Positions 7,128 to 13,769 of a DNA stretch of 19,687 nt are shown piece after piece; position 1 is the first letter of the stretch; each line of letters starts with the position of its first letter. The stretch is from the NCBI GenBank assembly GCA_016235225.1, contig JACRLS010000200.1:1-19687 (forward strand), given 5' to 3'. The notes under the pieces were generated by a model. That model searched no databases. It was not told where the DNA came from and was given only the letters and a program-made list of their open reading frames with translations. The stretch comes from Nitrospirota bacterium. GTDB taxonomy: Bacteria; Nitrospirota; Nitrospiria; Nitrospirales; Nitrospiraceae. Position numbers and translations under genes: made by a program.

Positions 7128-7889
7128 ATGGCACAGGCTGAATGGGAAGTCGGGATGCGGGAGGCGGCACACGCCTTCGGCTACACCTTCGTGGATGCCC
7201 GGTTCCTCGACGCAGCCCTCACCCACAAGTCGTACATCAACGAGTTGCGAGAACGGACCGGCTCGCACAATGAACGGCTTGAGTTCCTCGGCGATGCGGT
7301 GCTCTCCCTGGTCATCAGTGAGCACCTGGCTGCCGCCTTTCCCGGTTCCCCCGAAGGGGTGCTCTCGAAGCTCAAAGCGGCTCTGGTCAGCGAGCCCTCG
7401 CTGGCGGGCGCAGCCCGGCGTCTTCATCTGGGACAGCGCCTGCGCCTGGGGCGCGGGGAGGAGCTGACCGGCGGGCGGGACAAACCGTCCCTGCTGGCCA
7501 ACGCGCTGGAAGCGGTGATCGCGGCCATCTATCTGGACGGAGGGTTGGCCGCGGCACAAACCTTCACGCGGCGGGCGCTCGCGGAGGAGTTGCGGGCCGT
7601 CGAAAACAGGCCGGTCAGCCAGGACTACAAGACACAATGTCAGGAGTGGTGCCAGAGGCAATTCGAATCGTTGCCGCAGTACGTGACCGTGCGGGAAAGC
7701 GGGCCGGATCATCAAAAACAATTCGAGGTGCACGTGTTGATCGGCGGGGACGTGTTGGGCATCGGGACGGTATCGAGTAAGAAGGGGGCAGAGCAGCGGG
7801 CGGCCCGAGAGGCCCTGTTAAAGGCCGGTGAGAGCGACCGGTTGGGTGAGGTGAGGGCGCCGCGGCGACCGGTCCCACGTGGAGCGTAA
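7128..7889 (+). CDS. rnc: Ribonuclease III
   Basis: Double-strand-specific endoribonuclease that processes rRNA precursors and structured mRNA. The 253-residue product has the RNase III signature NERLEFLGDAVL at about residues 47-58. It continues with the second acidic segment (NALEAVIAAIYLDGG) and a C-terminal double-stranded RNA-binding domain (DYKTQCQEWCQRQ ... GTVSSKKGAEQRAAREAL). A basic 30-residue tail follows. The ATG at 7128 has no clear ribosome-binding site; ATG 7155, six bases after GGGAAG, would trim nine residues and is a fair alternative. The fab-rnc linkage is common in bacteria. Inverted repeat arrays upstream in the same transcript are possible substrates (inference). Confidence 0.95.
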   Translation: MAQAEWEVGMREAAHAFGYTFVDARFLDAALTHKSYINELRERTGSHNERLEFLGDAVLSLVISEHLAAAFPGSPEGVLSKLKAALVSEPSLAGAARRLHLGQRLRLGRGEELTGGRDKPSLLANALEAVIAAIYLDGGLAAAQTFTRRALAEELRAVENRPVSQDYKTQCQEWCQRQFESLPQYVTVRESGPDHQKQFEVHVLIGGDVLGIGTVSSKKGAEQRAAREALLKAGESDRLGEVRAPRRPVPRGA

Positions 7890-7927
7890 GTCAACGAATC
7901 ACCGTATCACAGAGGAGGAGGCGGGGA

Positions 7928-8521
7928 ATGGACAGACAAAGGATCGTGAAGATGGTGGCGGGAGTGCTCGGAGTGGCGGTGCTTGCCTGTGGTGTCGTGA
8001 TCGGTGTGAGCGTCGCGGCGGACAAGCCGTCGGGGAAAGCCGCGCCGCACGCCATCATCAAGACAAAGTTCGGAGAAATCGACGTGAAGTTCTTTCCGGA
8101 CGTGGCGCCGGGCCATGTGGAGAATTTCGTCAAATTGGCGAAGTCAGGATTTTACAACGGGACGATTTTCCATCGGGTGATTCCGGGCTTCATGATCCAG
8201 GGCGGCGATCCGAATACGAAGAATCCGTCCAAGAAGGCGGAGTTCGGCAGCGGCGGCCCCGGCTACACGATCAAGGCGGAGTTCAACGACCAGCCGCACA
8301 AGAGAGGGATTCTCTCCATGGCCCGCACGAACGATCCGGACAGCGCGGGCTCGCAGTTCTTCATTTGCGTGGAGAATTCATCGTTCCTGGACGGGAAGTA
8401 TACGGCGTTCGGGGAGGTGGTGAAGGGGATGGGGGTGGCGGACAAGATCGTGAACGCCCCGCGCGATCCCCGCGACAATCCGCTGGATCGCATTGAGATG
8501 ACGGTGACGATCGTCGAGTGA
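7928..8521 (+). CDS. Secreted cyclophilin-type peptidyl-prolyl cis-trans isomerase
   Basis: Accelerates proline isomerisation during folding of exported proteins. The 197-residue product has an N-terminal signal segment (basic start, hydrophobic stretch about residues 9-28, likely cleavage near SVAAD), so it acts outside the cytoplasm. A cysteine in VLACG could make it a lipoprotein, but the lipobox is poor. The cyclophilin core follows, with the catalytic Arg in FHRVIPGFMIQGGDP, SMARTNDPDSAGSQFFI and FGEVVKGMGVADKI. A strong GAGGAGG precedes the ATG. It is 38 bases after rnc and 18 bases before the response-regulator gene, so it may share a transcript with either. Confidence 0.93.
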   Translation: MDRQRIVKMVAGVLGVAVLACGVVIGVSVAADKPSGKAAPHAIIKTKFGEIDVKFFPDVAPGHVENFVKLAKSGFYNGTIFHRVIPGFMIQGGDPNTKNPSKKAEFGSGGPGYTIKAEFNDQPHKRGILSMARTNDPDSAGSQFFICVENSSFLDGKYTAFGEVVKGMGVADKIVNAPRDPRDNPLDRIEMTVTIVE

Positions 8522-8539
8522 GCGTCCGCGGGAATCGTC

Positions 8540-9490
8540 ATGGAAGCCAGAATTCTCATCGTCGACGACGATCCTGACATCCTGCTCGGTTTGCAGAATC
8601 GTCTGCGCTGGCTCGGGCACGATGTCAGCACCGCGGAAGACGGCGAGCGGGCGTACGAACTGATCCAACAAGACAAGCCGGATCTGGTGTTGTTGGATGT
8701 GGAAATGCCAAGGCTCAACGGCCTTGAGGTCCTCAAACGTGTGGCCGACAACCAGCCACGCGTGGAAGGCGCCGACGCCGGCGGGAATGGGCTCACACCC
8801 GTGATGGTGGTCATGACGGCCTTCGGCACGGTGGCCCGGGCGGTCGAGGCCATGCGCCTGGGCGCCTTTGACTTCATCACCAAGCCGTTTGATGCCGATC
8901 GGCTGGCCGTCGTCATTGAGAAGGCCCTGGCCCATAGGGTGCTGCAGCGGCGGGTCGCGGAGCTGCGCGGCGAGGTCGAGCGTCGCTACGAGAAGATCGT
9001 GGGGAACAGTGCGCGGATGGACGCCGTTGTCACGATGGCCAGGAAGGCCGCGGCTTCCGACATTACGGTCTTGTTGCTGGGCGAAACGGGAACGGGCAAG
9101 GAAGTCATCGCCCGGCACATCCATCGGTGGAGTGCGAGGGCGGAGAAGCCGTTCATGGTCATCAATTGCGCCGCCCTGCCGGAAACGCTTCTCGAGAACG
9201 AGCTGTTCGGCCATGAGAAGGGCGCGTTTACGGGAGCCGTTCAACGGGAGCCCGGGAAGATCGAAGCGGCGGAAGGCGGCACGGTCTTTCTGGATGAAAT
9301 CGGGGATTTACCCCTGGCCTTACAGGCTCGGCTGCTGCGCGTGCTCCAAGATCAGGAGTTCCACCGGGTCGGCGGGACCAAGACGATCCGCGCCAACGTC
9401 CGCTTCCTGTCTGCGACCAACAAGGATCTCAAGCAGGCCGTCCTTCGTGGGAGTTTCCGCGAAGATCTCTATTTCCGCATCAACGTCTGA
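8540..9490 (+). CDS. Sigma-54-dependent response regulator, N-terminal part ended by premature TGA
   Basis: The first 316 codons of an NtrC-family two-component activator. Residues 1-130 form a receiver domain with the acidic pocket DDD (9-11), phospho-acceptor Asp53, Thr93 and Lys115. The loop between Asp53 and Thr93 is about ten residues longer than usual. The AAA+ domain has Walker A GETGTGKE (181-188), the sigma-54 contact GAFTGA (228-233) and Walker B VFLDEIG. It stops at RINV with TGA 9488-9490, in the middle of the AAA+ domain just before the PPLRER segment. The same frame then resumes and completes the protein at 9973. The fragment lacks the sensor II and DNA-binding parts, so alone it could not activate promoters. 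The gene converges on the histidine kinase gene, its likely partner. Confidence 0.88.
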   Translation: MEARILIVDDDPDILLGLQNRLRWLGHDVSTAEDGERAYELIQQDKPDLVLLDVEMPRLNGLEVLKRVADNQPRVEGADAGGNGLTPVMVVMTAFGTVARAVEAMRLGAFDFITKPFDADRLAVVIEKALAHRVLQRRVAELRGEVERRYEKIVGNSARMDAVVTMARKAAASDITVLLLGETGTGKEVIARHIHRWSARAEKPFMVINCAALPETLLENELFGHEKGAFTGAVQREPGKIEAAEGGTVFLDEIGDLPLALQARLLRVLQDQEFHRVGGTKTIRANVRFLSATNKDLKQAVLRGSFREDLYFRINV

Positions 9491-9499
9491 AGCATCGCG

Positions 9500-9973
9500 A
9501 TGCCCCCCCTCCGCGAGCGCATGGAGGACCTGCCGGTGCTCGTCGACTGGTTCCTCACGCAGAGCGCGCGGACCGCCAGCAAGCGGGACGTCCGCGTGAG
9601 CGACGAAGCCATGGAGCGTTTGAAGCAATACCATTGGCCCGGAAACATCCGGGAATTGGAAAACGTGTTGGCGCGGGCCATGGTGCTCTGCGCCAAGGAG
9701 GAGATCGAGCCGGACCACTTGGGGATATTATGGGCCTCACCGGAGCAAGGACTTACGAGCGAACCGTCGAGCCAACGACCGGTTGGATTGCGGCCATACC
9801 ATGAGGCCATGGAATGGCACAGTCGGCGGGTGTTGGTGGAGGCGCTGCGCCGCGCCGGATGGAATCAAACAAAAGCCGCCGAGGCCCTAGGCCTCCAACG
9901 AACCTACCTCACCAAGCTGCTCAGGCAGAAAGGCATCACTGGGAGACCGTCCCAGGATGAGCCGAAAGAATAG
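9500..9973 (+). CDS. Sigma-54-dependent response regulator, C-terminal part downstream of the TGA
   Basis: This continues the frame of the preceding gene after its in-frame TGA. The 157 codons encode the missing end of the AAA+ domain (MPPLRERMEDLPVLV; sensor II HWPGNIRELENVLARA). A linker follows, then a Fis-type helix-turn-helix (RRAGWNQTKAAEALGLQRTYLTKLL), the DNA-binding domain of NtrC-type activators. The ATG at 9500 is ten bases after the stop, so reinitiation by terminating ribosomes could yield a separate polypeptide, but no ribosome-binding site is visible. Most simply, 8540-9973 is one gene of about 477 codons carrying a nonsense mutation or a base-call error. Only 36 bases separate it from the convergent kinase gene. 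Confidence 0.85.
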   Translation: MPPLRERMEDLPVLVDWFLTQSARTASKRDVRVSDEAMERLKQYHWPGNIRELENVLARAMVLCAKEEIEPDHLGILWASPEQGLTSEPSSQRPVGLRPYHEAMEWHSRRVLVEALRRAGWNQTKAAEALGLQRTYLTKLLRQKGITGRPSQDEPKE

Positions 9974-10009
9974 GGCTCATGCCTCTGGAGCGTGCGGCGC
10001 CGGCTGATG

Positions 10010-11656
10010 CTACCTCACCCCGGCCGTCTGCTCGGACCCCTTCCACACGGGGATGGTAAAGGTAAAACAACTCCCCTTGCCGGGCTGGCTGTCCACCCAC
10101 AAACGGCCACGATGCAACTCCACCAGATGCTTCGCGATGGTGAGACCCAATCCCGTGCCGCGCGTCGGCGTGGGGGTGGTGGGAGAGCGATAGAACGGTT
10201 GGAAGATTTTTTCCGCTTCCGCGGTGGGCACACCGCACCCTGAATCGTGCACGGAAATCGTCACGTAGCCGTCCTCGCCTCGCGCCGCCTTCACGCCGAT
10301 GGAGCCGGCCTCCGGCGAGAACTTCACGGCATTATGCAGCAAGTTGGTCAGGATCTGGTGCATCTTGTCGGTATCCCCGGACACGGGCGGCAAGTCTCGC
10401 GGGACGTCCACGCCGATCGAGACGCGCTTCTGGCCGGCTAAGCCTTTGATGGTCGCGACGATATGATCCACGGTGGACGGCACATCCACTGGGCGCAGGG
10501 TCACGGTCATCTGGCCCAGCTCGATGCGGGAGAGGTCCAGCAATTCCTCCATGAGGTGATGCAGCCGCTCCAAATTGACGTGTACGCGCGTGAGCACCTG
10601 GCTTTGATCCGAGGTCAATGGCCCATCCACGCCGAGGAGCAGATTGTCGAGGTGGACTTTCATGGAGGTGAGCGAGGTGCGGAGCTCATGGGACGCCGTG
10701 GAGACGAAGAGCGATTTGCGCTGATCGAGTTCCTTCAGCTTGGCATTCGCGGCCTGCAGCTCGTCGGTCCGGGTGGCCACGCGGGCCTCGAGCGTGTTGG
10801 TCAGTTCTTTCAAGTCGGCTTCCCGCGCATGCAGCGAGTTGGTCATGTCCCCGAACACACGTGTCAGCTCGCCGATCTCATCTGAGGTCGTCGGCGGCAG
10901 AGGAGCCGAGAAGTCTCCGGTGGCCACGCGCTTGGCCACGCCCGCCAGTGCCTGAAGCGGGGCGGTCATGCGATGAGCGATGACCATCATCACGACCAGG
11001 CCGGCGAGAATCACCAGACCGGTGATCAACACGGCATGCCAGAGCAACGTCCGCAGCATGGTCTGGAGCTGGATCGTGGCGAGGCCGACTTGCACAAAGC
11101 CGATGGCGGGCATGGCTGGCTCAGGGTGATCGATCGCACTCTCTCGCGTCTCCTCGATGGTGAGGTCCAGCGAAGGGTCGTGCGACGAGGAGATCGGCGC
11201 ACGCCTGATGGGAGTCGACTCCTCGTAATACAGGGGAACATCCTGGCCGGAGAGCAGCGTGACCAGCCCGCCGAGGCCGAATGCCCCGATCGATGTGATC
11301 TGTGGCCCCCCGGACTCAAGAGAAAGGGCGGTCACTAATGGATCGGCCGATGCGCGCGCCTCAGTTGAGATGATCACATAGGCCACTTGGTCGAGGGCGA
11401 GCACGTCTTGGGCCAGCTTTGTGAGCTGCGTGGTATCGCCGACCAACGCGCTGTATCGGCTCGTGGTGGCCAATTGGCGAGCGAGCAGGCTTCCGCTTTG
11501 CAGGAGCGCCGCGGTCGCCGCAGCGACCTGTCGCTGGAGAAAGTGCCAGCTCAGCCCCGAACAGGCGAGCGTTAGCACCAGGGTCGTGAACAAGACAAGT
11601 TTCGAGCGAAGAGGAAAAGTCGGGCGAGAGTGGCGCGGTGGTGCGCTGAGGTTCAT
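10010..11656 (-). CDS. Membrane sensor histidine kinase (HAMP, HisKA, HATPase)
   Basis: Predicted to autophosphorylate in response to a periplasmic signal and pass phosphate to a response regulator. In the 548-residue product a short basic cytoplasmic start is followed by transmembrane segment 1 (about 18-38). A roughly 165-residue extracytoplasmic domain, transmembrane segment 2 (about 203-226), a HAMP domain (TAPLQALAGVAKRVATGDF) and a coiled-coil stretch come next. HisKA has the phospho-acceptor His323 in STASHELRTSLTS. The catalytic domain has NLLHNAVKF, DSGCGVP and GTGLGL boxes. In SHELRTSLT the usual Pro after Arg-Thr is Ser. It lies 24 bases after the substrate-binding protein gene on the same strand, so both are likely one transcript. 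The binding protein may present ligand to the sensor domain, and the convergent sigma-54 regulator is the probable partner. Confidence 0.93.
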   Translation of the reverse strand: MNLSAPPRHSRPTFPLRSKLVLFTTLVLTLACSGLSWHFLQRQVAAATAALLQSGSLLARQLATTSRYSALVGDTTQLTKLAQDVLALDQVAYVIISTEARASADPLVTALSLESGGPQITSIGAFGLGGLVTLLSGQDVPLYYEESTPIRRAPISSSHDPSLDLTIEETRESAIDHPEPAMPAIGFVQVGLATIQLQTMLRTLLWHAVLITGLVILAGLVVMMVIAHRMTAPLQALAGVAKRVATGDFSAPLPPTTSDEIGELTRVFGDMTNSLHAREADLKELTNTLEARVATRTDELQAANAKLKELDQRKSLFVSTASHELRTSLTSMKVHLDNLLLGVDGPLTSDQSQVLTRVHVNLERLHHLMEELLDLSRIELGQMTVTLRPVDVPSTVDHIVATIKGLAGQKRVSIGVDVPRDLPPVSGDTDKMHQILTNLLHNAVKFSPEAGSIGVKAARGEDGYVTISVHDSGCGVPTAEAEKIFQPFYRSPTTPTPTRGTGLGLTIAKHLVELHRGRLWVDSQPGKGSCFTFTIPVWKGSEQTAGVR

Positions 11657-11680
11657 TGTGAGGAAAAAGAACCGAGCCTG

Positions 11681-12661
11681 CTAGGGAATTACGTCGTCGA
11701 GTTTCTGCGTCTTCGCCACGGCGCCGGAGCCGTAGAGCACGGTGGCCAGCCGAAGCACATCGGCCGAGGGCGTCAGCCCCAAATACTCAGCGGTGTGGAG
11801 ATTCAGCGCCAACTGCGCGCGTTCGGGCTCGATCAGGGGCCTGCCCGGCACGGAGTCCCCGCGCAACTTCGCGCCGGTAACTCGCCCGGCCTGTTGCCCC
11901 ACTTCCCAGGCGTTGACCACAAGGCCCCCGAGGGCTCCTTGCTGCACGAGGGTGGAGGAGAAGGCGATCAACGGCACCTTGGCGTCGAGCGTCGTCTGCA
12001 GCAAGAACGGAATCGAGGATTCTGTCACCACTGTCTGATCCTGAATCAGCCAGAGCCCTTGCACTTTGGGCAGCAGGCTGCGCAGCGCAGAGGGCACCTC
12101 CTCGCGGGCATGCACCGGGACCGCCAGCAAGTCGAGTCTCTGCTGAGAGGCAAGACGTCGGGCCTCTGCTACGAAAGGCCCGCTCTTGTCCTCGTCATAG
12201 AGAAGACCAATGCGCCGGCTGTCCGGCAGCAACGAACGGATGGCCTGGAGTTGGCGCTCGACCGGCACCTTCATCAAGATGCCCGTCATGTTTGCAGTCG
12301 GCAAGCCGTGCGACTCGGGATTCAGAACCAGACAGAACACGACCGGGGTGTCGAGAATCTCCAGCTTCGCGGCCATGGCGGCCTTGAGCCCAACCGCAAA
12401 CACGAGATCGGGCGGGGAGGCACGGAGCGTCTTGCCGAGCTCGCGTCCGCGGGCCACGCTGCCCCCAAGGCTGTATTCTTTGATCGTCGTGCGTGGCGGG
12501 AGGGCGCTGCGAAAGCCCTGCACCGCCTCGTCATAGTAGCCGATGTCGGAAGATTTCAGTATTGTGATCTCAGCCGCCATGGTCCAGGGGGCCGGCCCGA
12601 GACACAGGATTAGGGCGACCATCAGGACCCATCCGTGTTGTATCAATCGTCCCTGCTTCAT
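11681..12661 (-). CDS. Periplasmic ABC-type substrate-binding protein
   Basis: The 326-residue product has a signal peptide (basic start, hydrophobic core VLMVALILCLG, likely cleavage near TMAAE). The mature part resembles the ABC_sub_bind family (PF04392-like): alternating Rossmann-like segments such as DLVFAVGLKAA, TPVVFCLVLNP, TGILMKVPVERQLQAIRSLLPDSRRIGLLYD, PLIAFSSTLVQQGALGGLVVN and AGRVTGAKLRGD. The ligand cannot be told. No permease or ATPase gene is nearby; a sensor kinase gene follows at 24 bases. I therefore infer a ligand-sensing accessory rather than an importer subunit. ATG 12661 has AGGA seven bases upstream. The next same-strand gene upstream, at 13765, is a TonB-dependent receptor, separated by opposite-strand toxin-antitoxin genes and repeats. 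Confidence 0.9.
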   Translation of the reverse strand: MKQGRLIQHGWVLMVALILCLGPAPWTMAAEITILKSSDIGYYDEAVQGFRSALPPRTTIKEYSLGGSVARGRELGKTLRASPPDLVFAVGLKAAMAAKLEILDTPVVFCLVLNPESHGLPTANMTGILMKVPVERQLQAIRSLLPDSRRIGLLYDEDKSGPFVAEARRLASQQRLDLLAVPVHAREEVPSALRSLLPKVQGLWLIQDQTVVTESSIPFLLQTTLDAKVPLIAFSSTLVQQGALGGLVVNAWEVGQQAGRVTGAKLRGDSVPGRPLIEPERAQLALNLHTAEYLGLTPSADVLRLATVLYGSGAVAKTQKLDDVIP

Positions 12662-12726
12662 AACAGTATCCTATTCCTGCCTCCCGTCCGAGGGCAAGTC
12701 GCGGTCGATCATGGTTTGTCTTTGTT

Positions 12727-12775
12727 CCCCCTGACCCTCCCCTCTCCCCTGTGGGGAGAGGGCTGGGGTGAGGGG
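12727..12775. repeat. REP-like GC-rich palindrome
   Basis: A perfect ten-base stem (CCCTCTCCCC at 12740-12749 and GGGGAGAGGG at 12753-12762) around a TGT loop is extended on both sides by C-rich and G-rich arms that pair imperfectly over about 23 bases each. Pyrimidine-rich/purine-rich palindromes of this type are widespread dispersed elements in many proteobacterial genomes. It lies between two divergent genes and has no T-tract, so it is not a terminator of either. Confidence 0.75.
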
Positions 12776-12837
12776 CATGCTACGCTCCTCGTTCAGAAGC
12801 CATACGCCATCACCTCTTGAATGCGCTACCCCCTGCC

Positions 12838-12867
12838 TTGACTCTGTCCGACAGATCAGCGTATTTT
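12838..12867 (+). promoter_or_regulatory. vapBC promoter
   Basis: TTGACT (12838-12843) and TATTTT (12862-12867) are separated by 18 bases, a good match to a housekeeping sigma promoter. Transcription would start near 12874, leaving a leader of about 14 bases that consists mostly of the AAGGAGGA ribosome-binding site (12877-12884) before the ATG at 12888. Two palindromes that look like operators overlap it. Confidence 0.65.
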
Positions 12868-12875
12868 GTCAGACA
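12845..12875. promoter_or_regulatory. Twin palindromic operators of vapBC
   Basis: Two copies of TGTC-N-GACA lie at 12845-12853 and 12867-12875, centred exactly 22 bases apart, about two helical turns. The first sits in the -35/-10 spacer and the second begins at the last base of the -10 box and covers the start site. This arrangement fits autorepression by a VapB-VapC complex, as established for the family. Binding itself is inferred. Confidence 0.65.
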
Positions 12876-12887
12876 GAAGGAGGACCG

Positions 12888-13079
12888 ATGGCCCTTGTCC
12901 AAGTGTCTGCCAGATTGAATCCGGCCAAGCTCAAGCAAGCCAAGCGGGCGCTCCGTACCAAGACGACCAGCGAGACCCTTCAACGGGCGCTCGACTTGGT
13001 GACGGAGAAGGCGTCCCACGACTGGGTGGTCCAGCGCTACAGCGGTGTCGGAAAGCCGGATGCCTTCCAAGAAGACTAG
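12888..13079 (+). CDS. vapB: VapB-like type II antitoxin
   Basis: A 63-residue protein that should bind and neutralise the toxin encoded next and repress the shared promoter. The N-terminus (MALVQVSARLNPAKLKQAK) and the segment TKTTSETLQRALDLV look like the short DNA-binding dimerisation unit of VapB-type antitoxins. The C-terminus (DWVVQRYSGVGKPDAFQED) would wrap the toxin. The ATG at 12888 has a strong AAGGAGG just upstream; the longer frame from 12768 runs through the promoter and is rejected. The gene overlaps vapC by 20 bases, typical of a coupled toxin-antitoxin pair. The exact antitoxin subfamily is not certain. Confidence 0.85.
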   Translation: MALVQVSARLNPAKLKQAKRALRTKTTSETLQRALDLVTEKASHDWVVQRYSGVGKPDAFQED

Positions 13080-13482
13080 GTTCGCCGTCCTCGATACCTC
13101 CGTCTACATTGAGAACTTCCGCACGGGTCGCTTCGCCGTCCAGATCCTCAAGTCTCCATACGTGATCCGGTGCTCTGCGGTGGTGCTCCATGAATTGCTG
13201 CGTGGCGCACGGCCTGGCCTCGAACGGCGGTTTGTGATCGATCTGATGAATCGGTGCCAGATCATCACGCCGACCGAAACGCACTGGATCCAAGCGGCTG
13301 AGATTCTCAACGCCATGCGACACCGCAGGCATTACGGCGTACAGAAGCTCCGTGAGTTGACGGCGGATGTGCTCATCGCCCTCTCTGCCCGCAGCATCGG
13401 GGCCTGTCTGATCACCTGTAATGGCGAGGACTTCCAGGCGATTCGTTGGCACCTTGCTTTTCAGCTCCTCTGCTGGCAATAG
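13060..13482 (+). CDS. vapC: VapC-like PIN-domain toxin
   Basis: A 140-residue PIN-domain ribonuclease, probably cutting RNA such as tRNA or rRNA when freed from VapB. Conserved acidic residues are visible: Asp12 in AVLDTSVYIENF, Glu45 in VVLHELLRG, Asp103 in LTADVLIALSA, and Asn121/Asp124 in TCNGEDF near the end. ATG 13060 is preferred because it gives the usual short start before the first strand; a GTG at 13045 is an alternative. It overlaps vapB by 20 bases. After the TAG at 13480-13482 the same frame stays open for another 50 codons and encodes an unrelated LEPR-XLL remnant. All catalytic positions are kept, so the toxin looks intact. Confidence 0.9.
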   Translation: MPSKKTRFAVLDTSVYIENFRTGRFAVQILKSPYVIRCSAVVLHELLRGARPGLERRFVIDLMNRCQIITPTETHWIQAAEILNAMRHRRHYGVQKLRELTADVLIALSARSIGACLITCNGEDFQAIRWHLAFQLLCWQ

Positions 13483-13637
13483 GCTCATCCAATCCTCTCC
13501 TCGTCGCGCTTTTCTCGCCCGTCGCGCCCGTCCCGCTTATCTCGCCTCGTCTTCGAGTCCCTCGAACCCCGTCTGCTCCTATCTGCCGCACTGACCGCTC
13601 CGGCGTTCGAGACGGTGGTCACTGGTCACTTGTAACT
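13483..13637 (+). pseudogene. Orphan fragment of an LEPR-XLL protein N-terminus
   Basis: Directly after vapC and in its frame, 50 codons without a start codon encode a Ser/Arg-rich stretch and then VFESLEPRLLLSAALTAP. It has the same motif (LEPRLLLSAA) and the same Ser/Arg-rich lead-in as the large surface protein at 16402. The two differ in many synonymous positions, so this is an old or independently acquired piece, not a recent copy. Within it, four nine-base units (consensus NNTCNCGCC) encode the tripeptides SRP, SRP, SRL, SRL. The frame ends at a TAA inside a heptamer array. It is too short and lacks a start, so it is read as gene debris. Confidence 0.65.
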
Positions 13638-13769
13638 GGGCGCGGAGCCAGTAGCGAGTAGCGAGCAGCCGGCGGTGAGTCAATCCGAGCTATCGGCTAT
13701 TCGCCATCAGCTCATTCACCGTTCATCGTTCAGCACTCATCGTTCATCCTTCAGCCTTCATCCTTCAAA
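13618..13769. repeat. Cluster of heptanucleotide arrays between vapC and the TonB receptor gene
   Basis: Successive seven-base registers are visible: three units like GTCACTG (13618-13638); three like AGTAGCG (13650-13670); an 18-base spacer; four like GCTATNN (13689-13716); then about seven units of consensus NTTCAKC (13721-13769). The AGTAGCG and GCTATNN blocks are reverse complements of each other with drift and flank the 18-base spacer, giving a possible hairpin. The last unit (CTTCAAA) contains the stop codon of the minus-strand receptor gene, so the array abuts or has entered the 3' end of that gene. Units are contiguous with no unique spacers, so this is not a CRISPR array. Confidence 0.75.

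Noticed and set aside
9488..9490. Selenocysteine or recoded TGA
   Set aside because: The position is a hydrophobic residue in NtrC-type proteins, not a redox site, and TGA ends several neighbouring genes normally.
11630..12613. A 327-codon open frame on the plus strand
   Set aside because: It is antisense to the substrate-binding protein gene, which has a signal peptide and family motifs; the plus-strand translation has none.
13446..13661. A 71-codon plus-strand frame overlapping the vapC end
   Set aside because: It is out of frame with vapC and with the LEPR-XLL remnant, and its translation is Pro/Arg/Ser-rich with no motif.
13618..13769. CRISPR array
   Set aside because: Units are seven bases, contiguous and degenerate, with no unique spacers and no cas genes nearby.
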